This document shows, one piece after another, positions 8,787 to 16,504 of a DNA stretch of 64,000 nucleotides. The stretch is taken from contig JAWSUE010000004.1 in NCBI GenBank assembly GCA_033549065.1, positions 124,001-188,000 on the forward strand, read 5' to 3'. The notes beneath the pieces are model-generated. The model had not been told where the DNA came from, did no database searches, and saw only the letters and a list, made by a program, of their open reading frames with translations. Made by a program: the position numbers and the translations under genes. Every line of letters begins with the position of its first letter. Positions within the stretch are counted from its first letter, which is position 1. Origin of the DNA: Bacillota bacterium. Its GTDB lineage: Bacteria > Bacillota > Dethiobacteria > DTU022.

Positions 8787-9458
8787 TTACAAGTTGTAGC
8801 TTCCCCCCGGGGCGAGTATGACACAACTGCTTCCGGTTTCAGATTCAACCTTTTTCTTAAACTCATCAGGATTTGCTTCTATAACAGGCCAGGTATTGTA
8901 ATGATAAGGAATTACCACTTTTGCTTTCAGAAATGAAGCAGCAATAACTGCATCATCTATGCCCATTGTAAAATTATCACCAATTGGCAGCAGAGCCAGA
9001 TCAATTTCGTCTAACTCTCCAATCAGTTTCATATCGCTGAATAGCGCTGTATCACCGGCAAAGTAAACATTTTTGCCATAATAATCGATTACAAATCCGC
9101 AGGCATGGCCTCCGGGCACCCCGGCGCCATGAAAAGCCAGGGTTAGTTTAACTGAACCGAAAGGAAATTTATGCCGGCCGCCCAGGTGCTGGGCATGGGC
9201 ATTGAGACCTTTTCCCCGGACAAGTTCCGCCACTTCAGCTGTGGAAATAATAGTTGCATCATTTTTCTTTGCTATTTCACAGGCATCGCCAAGATGATCA
9301 TCGTGCCCGTGCGAAATGAGTATATAGTCGGCCTTGACTTCATCGATCTTCACCGGTGCCAGGGGGTTGCCTGTTATAAAGGGATCAAAAAGCAGTTTTT
9401 CCCTGGCATCGTCACTTAACCGAAATGCAGCATGGCCCAAAAAGGTTAGCTCAGCCAT
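8787..9458 (-). CDS. UPF0173 metal-dependent hydrolase (beta-lactamase fold)
   Basis: This 223-residue metallo-beta-lactamase-fold protein belongs to the UPF0173 group (B. subtilis YtkL type), whose physiological substrate is unknown. The N-terminus AELTFLGHAAFRL, metal ligands in SHGHDDHLGDA, a later FAGDTALFSDM and the C-terminal IPYHYNTWPVIEAN are all family signatures. The start ATG follows GAGGAGG by seven bases. It lies 113 bp downstream of mttB and may be the last gene of the methylamine transcript, though such genes are common beside unrelated loci. Confidence 0.92.
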   Translation of the reverse strand: MAELTFLGHAAFRLSDDAREKLLFDPFITGNPLAPVKIDEVKADYILISHGHDDHLGDACEIAKKNDATIISTAEVAELVRGKGLNAHAQHLGGRHKFPFGSVKLTLAFHGAGVPGGHACGFVIDYYGKNVYFAGDTALFSDMKLIGELDEIDLALLPIGDNFTMGIDDAVIAASFLKAKVVIPYHYNTWPVIEANPDEFKKKVESETGSSCVILAPGGSYNL

Positions 9459-9571
9459 TTTAAAACCTCCTCATCTGTTTAATATACTATACAGCAAAAT
9501 AAACTTCTGCTTCCTGCCCGGCAATGGGCTCCAGATTATCTACATTGCCCTGGAAAATATATCTACAATAA

Positions 9572-11038
9572 TTAAATGCCCAGTTCTTCTTCTCTTCTGC
9601 GAATAATCGAGAGAAGTTCCTTATGCACTTTATCAGGTAGCGGCTCGGGCTTATGGGTCTCGAGAATTTCTCTTGCTTTTTCATCACAGGATGCGGTCAA
9701 GTCTTTTGAACCGCGTTCAGCCCAGAACTGGCGCATCCGTCGATCAATCAGTTTTGGCTCTGAAAGCTTTCTCATGTGCTTGTATGTATGATCCTCGGCT
9801 AAGAAGTGTCCCCGTGCACCTACACTTTTGATCACATCCACAGCCAGGGTTTCATCATTTACCGGAATTCCTTCCAGGACTTTTCTCGTCATGGCAATGA
9901 TCTCATTGTCCATAACCAGCTGCCCGAAGCTCATGGTCAGCCCCATCTCCAACATCCCCCCGCCGTAGATCATATTGGCCCCTGCCAATGCCGGCAGCAG
10001 GGTAGTCAGAGTTTTTTCATGCCCTGATTGCGCATCTGAAATCTTGCTGTCTCCCTAAGTACCCGCTACATAACTGGGAAGGCGGTACATCTGAGCCAGC
10101 TTGGCAACAGCAGCGCTGATTAAACCAAGTTCAGGGCAACCAACTGTAGCTGTTGTCAGCTTCAGATCAATCATTGAAGTGGAACTGCCGTACATCACAG
10201 GTGCCCCTCTGCGCGTAAGCTGGGCCAGAACAATCCCGCCCAGTACCTCTGCATTGTGAGTAACCAGGGTACCGGCCAGGGTTACCGGCGACGTTGCTCC
10301 CGCCAAAGCCATCGATAAAATATTCTGGGGAAGATTCGCCCGGGCATATTCGATGATCGGGTCAGCACAACCTTCAGAAATAGTCAGCGGACTTTGTGGA
10401 CATGTACAACCCGAGACAATCGGTCTGTCTTTTAAGTTCTCCATTCCCCCGGCCACCGCAGCTGCCATTTCAATTAGCAGTTGGGCTGAACGTTTATCGT
10501 GACAGGGCTGCGGAACATGCTTGGTGGTGTTCGATACCGTAACCTCGTAATTATGAAGACTTTCCATTTCAGGATGAACATCCCTGGGAGCAACAGTATT
10601 TTCAAGCATATCGTATTGATCAAGAGCATCGACTAGCCTGGCCACATTTCCCTTGTCGGCCTTTGTTGACTGCCGGTATTCACCGGTATAGGGATCTATA
10701 ACCATAACCCCTTCTCCGAAAGGACAAAAATTTACCCTTCCGCTCTCCAAAACAATGTCGTTTTTTGGATCCCGTCCTGCCAGAAAAACCTTTTTCGGTG
10801 CGGAAGTAATCGCGTCTTCGACGATATGAACCGGGATTTTTACTGTTTTACTGTCCCTGTCTACTATGCAGCCTCCATTTTCATAAATATCAATCGCATC
10901 GTTACTCTGAACGTATAAGCCGGTATACTCCAAAACTTCAAGAGTCGCATCATGGATCATTTCCAGATCTTCTCTGCTGAAGAGGCTAAGACTACAACCG
11001 ATAAAGGTGTTCCTGCCAGCTATCGGATTTCTTTTCAA
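9572..11038 (-). CDS. mttB: Trimethylamine methyltransferase with in-frame amber (pyrrolysine) codon
   Basis: MttB transfers a methyl group from trimethylamine to a corrinoid protein. Two open stretches, 11038-10058 and 10054-9572, are in one frame and separated only by TAG at 10055-10057. Reading TAG as pyrrolysine gives 488 residues with Pyl at about residue 328, close to the length and Pyl position of the Methanosarcina enzyme (about 495 and 334). The local sequence LPSYVAGT-Pyl-GDSKISDAQ matches what I recall of archaeal MttB. Downstream residues (EKTLTTLLPALAGAN, ETLAVDVI, AERGSKDL) continue the family without loss. The start is taken as TTG six bases after AGGTG; a GTG at 11047 is the alternative. 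mtbB lies just upstream. The non-Pyl homologue MtgB lacks this codon. No corrinoid gene is nearby. Confidence 0.95.
10055..10057 (-). other. In-frame TAG read as pyrrolysine in mttB
   Basis: This amber codon sits between VAGT and GDSK in mttB, at the residue occupied by catalytic pyrrolysine in archaeal MttB. Both flanks are conserved and in frame, so a nonsense mutation is unlikely. Decoding needs tRNA-Pyl and PylS, which are not in this window. Confidence 0.93.
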
Positions 11039-11059
11039 TAGTGTCACCTGCCTTACAAA

Positions 11060-12451
11060 TTATTTTAATCCTGTTGCTTTTTTAAAGCGCTCAACTGAGT
11101 TAATATTAATACCAAGCACTCTGGCAATCCGGATCTTTGCCCCTATACCTTTTGCTGATCCCGGTTCGGGCATTGAATAACCTAATCCCAATAATTTTCT
11201 TATATCACGCATTACAGAGCAATCGCTTAACTCAAAAGAGGTAACTCCCAATCTATCGGCTACATACTTCTTTGCGGAGTCGAGCTTCATTCCTTTCGAC
11301 AGCTGCATTCTTAGCACCAGATCTCCGGCCGTTCGAATGCCGCCCATTCCGACTGCGACTTCCTGTGTAGCTTCATTACCAAAAGGATCACCTGAACCTA
11401 CCTATAAACCATCTGCTTTACCAATCTCGATCAGCGCCTTGGCTGCTCTTGAAACGGTATCTACGGGGGGAACCGGTGTCATCGGTGTAGCGCCGACGCC
11501 CATACCAACATTAGCATGAACAGGTATGTTGGCAGCTTCCGTGCAGGCTTTCATAAAGGTTACGGTCCTGGCCAGGTTCCAGGGAAAAGTTTTATTACTA
11601 TTGGTATTTATAACAGGGCCAAATATACTTACCCCTGCCTTCTCGGCAAGTTCAACCTGTCGGTGTGGGTACAGACCGGCAACTCTTATACCTCCAAATT
11701 CTAACTTGCCATGCATGCCCAAAATAAATTCCCCGGCCATTCCCATCTCTATACCCAGGTGAGGATATTTTTCCTTTATAGCCCTGATAGCCAGGAGTGC
11801 AGCCAGTACATCGGCATCTCCTGAAGCACCGCAGGTATCAAAATTCATTCCGTCCGCGCCTGCTTCATACATACCGCCCGCAATATAAACCATGTCTTTG
11901 ACTGCATGCTCAATCGCTTCTTCCTGGGCATATCTGGCCTCTTCAATTTTCCCCTGCGGCAGAAGTTCCGACCAATTTTCCACCGGACCGTCCGGTTTGG
12001 TATAGAGTCCCAGGTTGGGCATTGCCCCGTAAAGAACCGGCATTACTGTATTGAGTTGGATATTTTCCATAACCTTTACTTCGTCATGCAGAATTGCTTT
12101 TACTGATTTATAGCTGTAGTCAATATTGCCCAGGTCTAGGGAGTCAGCACACAGCACCTTCTCATGAACCTGAACAGCAGTTGCCCTGTCCATAGAAATA
12201 TCCGACTGGTAATTGATCTTGAATGCTCCCGAGTCTGAAGAGGTTACCACTTCTTTGCCTTTCAATACGCTGCAGACATTTACCGGTGAGGTAATAATTT
12301 CAAAAAGATAATCAATTTCATCACCTGATAAATCTGCAATTTTCCCCCGTTCAGCAGCATCTGCGGTACCGGTCTTAAGGTCAGTGTAAATTTCATCTGA
12401 AGTAAGATATACTCCCGAACCATCACCCATTCTTGTAAAGTGTTTTTCCAA
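11060..12451 (-). CDS. mtbB: Dimethylamine methyltransferase with in-frame amber (pyrrolysine) codon
   Basis: MtbB transfers a methyl group from dimethylamine to its corrinoid protein. The frame is open from 12451 to 11405 and from 11401 to 11060, split by TAG at 11402-11404. With the TAG read as pyrrolysine the product has 463 residues, with Pyl at about 350; archaeal MtbB has about 467 residues with Pyl near 356. Recognisable stretches are RMGDGSGVYLT, LYGAMPNLGLYTKPDGP, ADGMNFDTCGASGD, MAGEFILGMHG and SKTFPWNLARTVTF, then KADGL-Pyl-VGSGDPFGN and MGGIRTAGDLVLRMQ. The start is TTG seven bases after GGGAGG; an ATG at 12466 lies in the Shine-Dalgarno sequence itself. It is preceded by a transporter gene and followed by mttB after 21 bp. 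Confidence 0.95.
11402..11404 (-). other. In-frame TAG read as pyrrolysine in mtbB
   Basis: The amber codon lies between KADGL and VGSGDP, the conserved pyrrolysine position of dimethylamine methyltransferases. The frame is maintained on both sides and the C-terminal 113 residues are still typical of the family. Finding it independently in two adjacent genes makes mutation an unlikely explanation. Confidence 0.93.
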
Positions 12452-12473
12452 GTTAACACCTCCCATCTATTCT

Positions 12474-13409
12474 TTATTCAGGGGTACCGGAAATTGATTG
12501 CATTCGATCACCCTTAATCCCCAGGTAGATAAAATAAATGGTATAAAATGCTGCTACAACCGCGCCGGGGAATGATGCGATCTCGTTAAATAGAGCTAAA
12601 GCCAGGGTTGATGAAAAAGCAGCTGTTTTTATTGTCGCCAGCAGAATATAGCTCTGTCTCTCCGGGTGAGCGATAGAGAGTTTTTTACCCATATAATCGA
12701 CAAAGTAAGCCAGAAAAAAAGTACTCATAAAAGCGATAATAATTACCCGGATGAGTAGATTTGGCTCAGATAGAAATAAAGCACGATTTAAACCGACTAC
12801 AGAAAATATAACCACGAAAAAACACCAATTGATGATCGTACCTTTATACTTTTCTATGTAAGAATTAATTTTTAAAAAGCATAGTACCCTTGATAGGACG
12901 AGCGGGATTAGGATATACTGCGTCATGGCATATACCAGTCTGCTGGTGGGGACAGAACTTCCTCCGATAAAAACAGAAACCATGATAGGAGTGATGATGA
13001 TGGATAAGAAAAATGCACCATATAAACCAACCAAAGTCAGTCTTGTATCACCTTTCAGAATATAGGTGAATGGTATAACCACGACGCCCGGTGGTCCGGC
13101 AGCAACCAAAACATAGCCTGCCCAAAGGTCCGGTTCAGGTATGAGCCACCAGGCTAACAGCAATATCAGGGATCCCAAAACAAAATAGTTAAAGAAAACT
13201 CCGGCTACAATCGGCTTTATAGTTTTGGAGACGGGTATGAAGTCTGCAATACTTATTTGAGTGATCGATACTGTTAGGGCAATGAGAAGTGCAGGAAATG
13301 TTGCAGAACTTGTATATTTCGCCAGATCACTGAATATTAAACCCCCGGCAAAAGCAGACACCATGATAAAAGTGCGATTGCGCAAAAGAGAGATTACTCG
13401 GTTGGTCAT
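12474..13409 (-). CDS. BASS-family (bile acid:sodium symporter-like) transporter
   Basis: This 311-residue integral membrane protein has about nine or ten hydrophobic segments and a BASS-like core, AAGPPGVVVIPFTYILKGD, in the region where the family has its crossover helices. The BASS superfamily moves organic anions or other solutes with sodium. It is the first gene of the unit transporter-mtbB-mttB, ending 22 bp before mtbB, so a role in bringing in a methylated amine or a related substrate is an attractive inference. The Shine-Dalgarno sequence (GAAGG, 13 bases before ATG) is weak and the exact start is uncertain. Confidence 0.75.
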   Translation of the reverse strand: MTNRVISLLRNRTFIMVSAFAGGLIFSDLAKYTSSATFPALLIALTVSITQISIADFIPVSKTIKPIVAGVFFNYFVLGSLILLLAWWLIPEPDLWAGYVLVAAGPPGVVVIPFTYILKGDTRLTLVGLYGAFFLSIIITPIMVSVFIGGSSVPTSRLVYAMTQYILIPLVLSRVLCFLKINSYIEKYKGTIINWCFFVVIFSVVGLNRALFLSEPNLLIRVIIIAFMSTFFLAYFVDYMGKKLSIAHPERQSYILLATIKTAAFSSTLALALFNEIASFPGAVVAAFYTIYFIYLGIKGDRMQSISGTPE

Positions 13410-13451
13410 ATGGGTGGACAGACCTTCTTTTTATTAGTATGCCTTAAGATA

Positions 13452-13479
13452 ATCATATCAAATATTTGCGCTCTTGTAA
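13452..13479 (-). promoter_or_regulatory. Putative sigma-A promoter for transporter-mtbB-mttB
   Basis: On the minus strand TTACAA (13474-13479) and TATGAT (13452-13457) are separated by 16 bases, about 45 bases upstream of the transporter start. I saw no clear operator palindrome. Confidence 0.5.
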
Positions 13480-13551
13480 TATATATTCGTTTCTCAGAGG
13501 AATGTTGTTCGAGTCTCTTAAGTTAAGGTGGCAGATAAATAAAATGACCAT

Positions 13552-13629
13552 ATGACAAGAATAATGTTTCAGAAAATCTTATCTGATGAAGAAAAACACT
13601 ATCGTGAGTTCACAAAACTGCTTGAATAA
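13552..13629 (+). pseudogene. Possible remnant of a ferritin-like/rubrerythrin gene
   Basis: A 25-codon plus-strand frame contains ILSDEEKHYREFTKLLE, which resembles the last helix of ferritin-like di-iron proteins (DEExH then F..LL). It has no good Shine-Dalgarno sequence and nothing similar lies upstream in any frame. It may be the tail left when such a gene was deleted. It sits in the 322-bp stretch (13410-13731) between the transporter and the tRNA, which otherwise holds only the putative promoter and the tRNA terminator. Chance resemblance is possible with so short a frame. Confidence 0.3.
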
Positions 13630-13703
13630 GGGCTTGATAAACGACTGATAACTATACCAATATGACCAATCGTTTATTCTCTAGTACTGCAAACATGACA
13701 AGC

Positions 13704-13727
13704 AAAAACCCGCATTTTTAGCGGGTT
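13704..13727 (-). terminator. Intrinsic terminator of tRNA-Thr
   Basis: On the minus strand AACCCGC and GCGGGTT pair around a short A-rich loop, followed by TTTTT. It starts five bases past the tRNA CCA end, so the tRNA is a single-gene transcript. Confidence 0.88.
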
Positions 13728-13731
13728 AGGT

Positions 13732-13807
13732 TGGAGCCGGCAAGAGGACTTGAACCCCCAACATGCTGATTACGATTCAGCTGCTCTACCATTTGAGCTA
13801 TGCCGGC
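13732..13807 (-). tRNA. tRNA-Thr (anticodon CGT)
   Basis: The 76-base gene folds as a full cloverleaf: acceptor GCCGGCA with TGCCGGC, D stem GCTC/GAGC, anticodon stem GCTGA/TCAGC with loop ATCGTAA (anticodon CGT, reading ACG), T arm GGGGG-TTCAAGT-CCTCT with two G-U pairs, discriminator U and encoded CCA. It is an ordinary threonine tRNA and clearly not tRNA-Pyl, which would need a CTA anticodon and an unusual fold. It has its own promoter and terminator. Confidence 0.96.
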
Positions 13808-13821
13808 ATTGTGCATAAAAT

Positions 13822-13850
13822 ATTATAGCCTAGTTCACCGGTCTCTTCAA
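13822..13850 (-). promoter_or_regulatory. Promoter of tRNA-Thr
   Basis: On the minus strand TTGAAG (13845-13850) and TATAAT (13822-13827) are separated by exactly 17 bases, ending 14 bases before the mature tRNA. The -35 box overlaps the last codons of the upstream carbonic anhydrase remnant. Confidence 0.85.
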
Positions 13851-13978
13851 GAAGATCCCTGTTCAAGATAGGTCCGGGCCAGGTTAATATATCTCCGGTA
13901 CATTCCATCTGCCCCGGGAGCTATATAAACATTTTCACCCAGGATTGGACTTTGCTCTTTGAAAGGTAAGACCGGCAT
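13847..13978 (-). pseudogene. Internally deleted gamma-carbonic anhydrase-like gene
   Basis: The frame has 43 codons and a strong Shine-Dalgarno sequence (GGGGGG before ATG). Its first half, PFKEQSPILGENVYIAPGA, matches the start of gamma-class carbonic anhydrase/PaaY-like hexapeptide proteins. Its second half, MYRRYINLARTYLEQG, resembles their C-terminal helix. The whole left-handed beta-helix core of roughly 120-130 residues, with its three metal-binding histidines, is missing, so it cannot be an active enzyme. An in-frame deletion is the simplest reading. It lies 30 bp after the COG2122 gene and would be cotranscribed with the homocysteine operon. A functional micropeptide cannot be excluded. 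Confidence 0.65.
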
Positions 13979-14008
13979 CTGTAACCCCCCTTTTTAACTT
14001 TAATCAAT

Positions 14009-14743
14009 CTAATTTTTTAACTCAATACTGCCCCATGCGGCAACCCTGCTGCCGTAAATGATTAAAATCCCTTTGATACCCTCAATGCTTTTCCCAAAAT
14101 CAATTGCGCTTTCCATATCATCCGGGTTTTTAACCAGGTTACCCAATGCTGTGGCCACCGCATCGGCTAAAGGAGCTGATTGTGAGACAACTATCGCAGC
14201 ATCGGCATTTCCAAAACTTATAGAAGGTCCGACTGTTCCGGAAGAAGTACAGATACCCGAGGGAGTATTTTCTGGATTTACCCTGAGAGCCAGTTTGCCG
14301 CTAAGGGGTGAATTTCCGGCATAAATTCCAACTGTAACCGGCTTTTCAACATTCAGGTAGATATCTCCACCATTTTCAACAATTACTTCCGGAGAAAAAC
14401 TGTTAATATATATTCCGACGGCTTCTGCAAATGCTCCTGCCACGGCAGCCATCGGTCCAACTCCAGCCCGGTTTCCTGCCCTGGTCATAACTTTAAGAAT
14501 TTCCGGAGCATCAGGTGTAAGAATGCAGGGTTTGAGGCTGGCCAATATCTCAGGATGTTCTTTTAAATATGATTCAAGGGGCTGCCTCATATTCCAGATT
14601 TGCTTTTCAACAAGGGAGGGCAGCTCTGCATGATAAGTATCACGGCTCACAGCAATCCATAAATCGGTTTCTTTAATAGCTACGGAGAAAGAGGTCAACC
14701 TTGGTTCGGCTATCCTATGCCGGTAAAACCTATTACTGCTCAT
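14009..14743 (-). CDS. COG2122/UPF0280 family protein (sulfide assimilation, ApbE-like fold)
   Basis: This 244-residue protein belongs to UPF0280 (COG2122), distantly related to ApbE. Recognisable parts are GNRAGVGPMAAVAGAFAEAVG and VENGGDIYLN in the middle. In Methanosarcina acetivorans the homologue MA1715 supports homocysteine synthesis at low sulfide, acting with the two proteins encoded just upstream here. Its start overlaps the ferredoxin gene's stop (ATGA), so the three genes form a tight operon. The gene ends in TAG, with a TAA two codons further, so readthrough would change little. Confidence 0.88.
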   Translation of the reverse strand: MSSNRFYRHRIAEPRLTSFSVAIKETDLWIAVSRDTYHAELPSLVEKQIWNMRQPLESYLKEHPEILASLKPCILTPDAPEILKVMTRAGNRAGVGPMAAVAGAFAEAVGIYINSFSPEVIVENGGDIYLNVEKPVTVGIYAGNSPLSGKLALRVNPENTPSGICTSSGTVGPSISFGNADAAIVVSQSAPLADAVATALGNLVKNPDDMESAIDFGKSIEGIKGILIIYGSRVAAWGSIELKN

Positions 14744-15165
14744 CTTGAATATTCATTATCGGCGAGAGTTTCCATTGCCCTGGCCGGACAGGCTTTCAAA
14801 CAGAGTTCGCAAACCACACATTTTTCTTCAATAAATCTCACGGTCATCTCAGGCCGGTCAAATACCAGGGCATCAGTGGGACAGATCACAGTACATGCTC
14901 CACAATGCGTGCAGAGATCTTCGCGCCAGATTATCTGCTGTTCAAGGCCGATTATCTGCAGACCCTGACTCCTCATCCAATCAAGAGCTTTTTGGTAGCT
15001 CGATTCATCTCCGCTTAGTTCCATCATCAGGCGGCCTTCTTTGTTCGGATTAATATCAGCCCGGAGAATATTAACCTGCAGGCCAAAATCCTTGATCAGA
15101 TGATAGATGGTGGGCTGCTCAACTAACTGTGGTGGGAACCGAAGAACAACTTTTTGCTTGATCAT
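14740..15165 (-). CDS. NIL-domain two-[4Fe-4S] ferredoxin (homocysteine biosynthesis partner)
   Basis: The 141-residue protein has an N-terminal NIL (ACT-like) domain (about residues 1-75) and a C-terminal ferredoxin domain with two full sets of ligands: Cys85, 88, 91, 95 and Cys116, 119, 122, 126. It matches the MA1822 type, which works with the COG1900 protein to make homocysteine from aspartate semialdehyde and sulfide, presumably supplying electrons. It overlaps both neighbours by ATGA at start and stop. It is not the NIL domain of a methionine ABC importer, because no ATPase domain is attached. Confidence 0.92.
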   Translation of the reverse strand: MIKQKVVLRFPPQLVEQPTIYHLIKDFGLQVNILRADINPNKEGRLMMELSGDESSYQKALDWMRSQGLQIIGLEQQIIWREDLCTHCGACTVICPTDALVFDRPEMTVRFIEEKCVVCELCLKACPARAMETLADNEYSR

Positions 15166-16385
15166 TGATTGTCCTCCTGCTCTTCCGGATCTCTCTGGGG
15201 CATGGTTTTGAGAGTTATCCCGGCCTCAACTGACGGAAGTAATGCTGCCGGTTGGGTTAGTTCAAATTGCCCTGCTGTTATCCAGGATTTTAAAGTTTCT
15301 GCAATCTCTCTGGCACCCGCGTAACTTGACAGTGATGCCGTGGGGATCGATTTACCGTTGATTGTAATGGATCCGCTCTTAAGCTGGGCATAACTCACCA
15401 ATCCGAGATTTCCGGCTTCGCGATTTGGGTATGCATGTGAGTAATCAACTACCGGTGCAAATATATCTTCATCCCGGACAGCGCAATAATTCATTATTTC
15501 TTCATCAAGGATGGGTATAGGGATGCCAATTCCAACCTGAAGGGTCGCACCGTAACCAAGGTAACTCAATCCCCTTAACCATCTTTGCTGCATCTGCTTC
15601 AGGTCTCCGATTAAAGCCAGTGTCCCGGCGGGAGACGTGGGAGTTCCGTTTTCCGCCCTACCGGCGGAAGGATTATGTTGAGTGCCATGCCAGGCTACAT
15701 AGCCAATCCCTCCACCAAGGAAAATACGGGTCCCTATGCCGGTTACTTTAAGCAAAGGATCATTGAAAAGAGGGCTTAACTGGCCGGCAGAGCTGTAATT
15801 CGCATTTCCCATATTAGGTTTGAGGATACCCATGTAAGTATAGATCGTCTTTTGGCCAGAATTGATTGCCACATTATAGTTCTGATAGGCATTACGGGGG
15901 TTGTATAGTGTGGCTTCGTTGATCTCAGACAACCGGAATTTAGTCTCGATTTTTTTCAGGGGATAGCAATCGGTCCCATATGCTGTTGCCTCCAGCCTGA
16001 TCTCTTTGCCGGCAACAAGATCCTCAATGACATGGCCGCCGCCATATGGGAATTTTCCGGGGTAGAAGTGATTGGCCGGATCAGAATCAGGGATGGCTGT
16101 AGCTCCGAGATAGAGATCAACGGCAGCGATGCCGGTATAAGCCGGAACGCTGTTTAACCAGGCATTTTGTATTTTTATCCGGGGTTTGGGATGTCCCACA
16201 TTTAAAAAAACACCTGAGGAACACATAGGGCCAAATGTTCCCGTCGTAACAACATCAACATATTCGGTAGCAGCAGCCGCTCCTTTTTCATCTACCAGGT
16301 TGATAACCTCTTCTGCAGTGAAAACAACCGCTTTGCCCTTTTTAATTTTTTCATTAATTTCTTCTATACTTTTCTTGACTTTCAA
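15162..16385 (-). CDS. COG1900/DUF39 homocysteine synthase (aspartate semialdehyde sulfurtransferase)
   Basis: This protein of about 407 residues belongs to the DUF39 family. The archaeal member MA1821 converts aspartate semialdehyde and sulfide to homocysteine without O-acetyl- or O-succinylhomoserine. Two conserved-looking cysteines are visible: Cys55 in GPMCSSGVFLNVGH and Cys140 in YGTDCYPLKK; these likely match the persulfide-bearing pair of the archaeal enzyme. No fused CBS domain is present. The start is TTG five bases after GGAGGAGG; a TTG at 16400 is part of the Shine-Dalgarno sequence. It is the first gene of the operon with the ferredoxin and COG2122 genes. Confidence 0.9.
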   Translation of the reverse strand: MKVKKSIEEINEKIKKGKAVVFTAEEVINLVDEKGAAAATEYVDVVTTGTFGPMCSSGVFLNVGHPKPRIKIQNAWLNSVPAYTGIAAVDLYLGATAIPDSDPANHFYPGKFPYGGGHVIEDLVAGKEIRLEATAYGTDCYPLKKIETKFRLSEINEATLYNPRNAYQNYNVAINSGQKTIYTYMGILKPNMGNANYSSAGQLSPLFNDPLLKVTGIGTRIFLGGGIGYVAWHGTQHNPSAGRAENGTPTSPAGTLALIGDLKQMQQRWLRGLSYLGYGATLQVGIGIPIPILDEEIMNYCAVRDEDIFAPVVDYSHAYPNREAGNLGLVSYAQLKSGSITINGKSIPTASLSSYAGAREIAETLKSWITAGQFELTQPAALLPSVEAGITLKTMPQRDPEEQEDNQ

Positions 16386-16504
16386 CGAGCCCTCCTCCAA
16401 TACCTGAAATGCTTGATATATTCTTCAAAAGCTGATTAGCAATAAATCTTTGCAAGAATTAAACTACTTGTTACTCTTAAATCAATCATATTTCCTCTTT
16501 TTTA

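Noticed and set aside
9572-11047. Two separate truncated genes, or a nonsense pseudogene, in place of mttB
   Set aside because: The halves are in one frame, separated by TAG only, with conserved sequence on both sides at the known pyrrolysine site; mtbB shows the same arrangement.
13732-13807. tRNA gene near mtbB as tRNA-Pyl
   Set aside because: The anticodon is CGT (Thr) and the cloverleaf is standard; tRNA-Pyl needs a CTA anticodon, a tiny D loop and a one-base gap between the acceptor and D stems.
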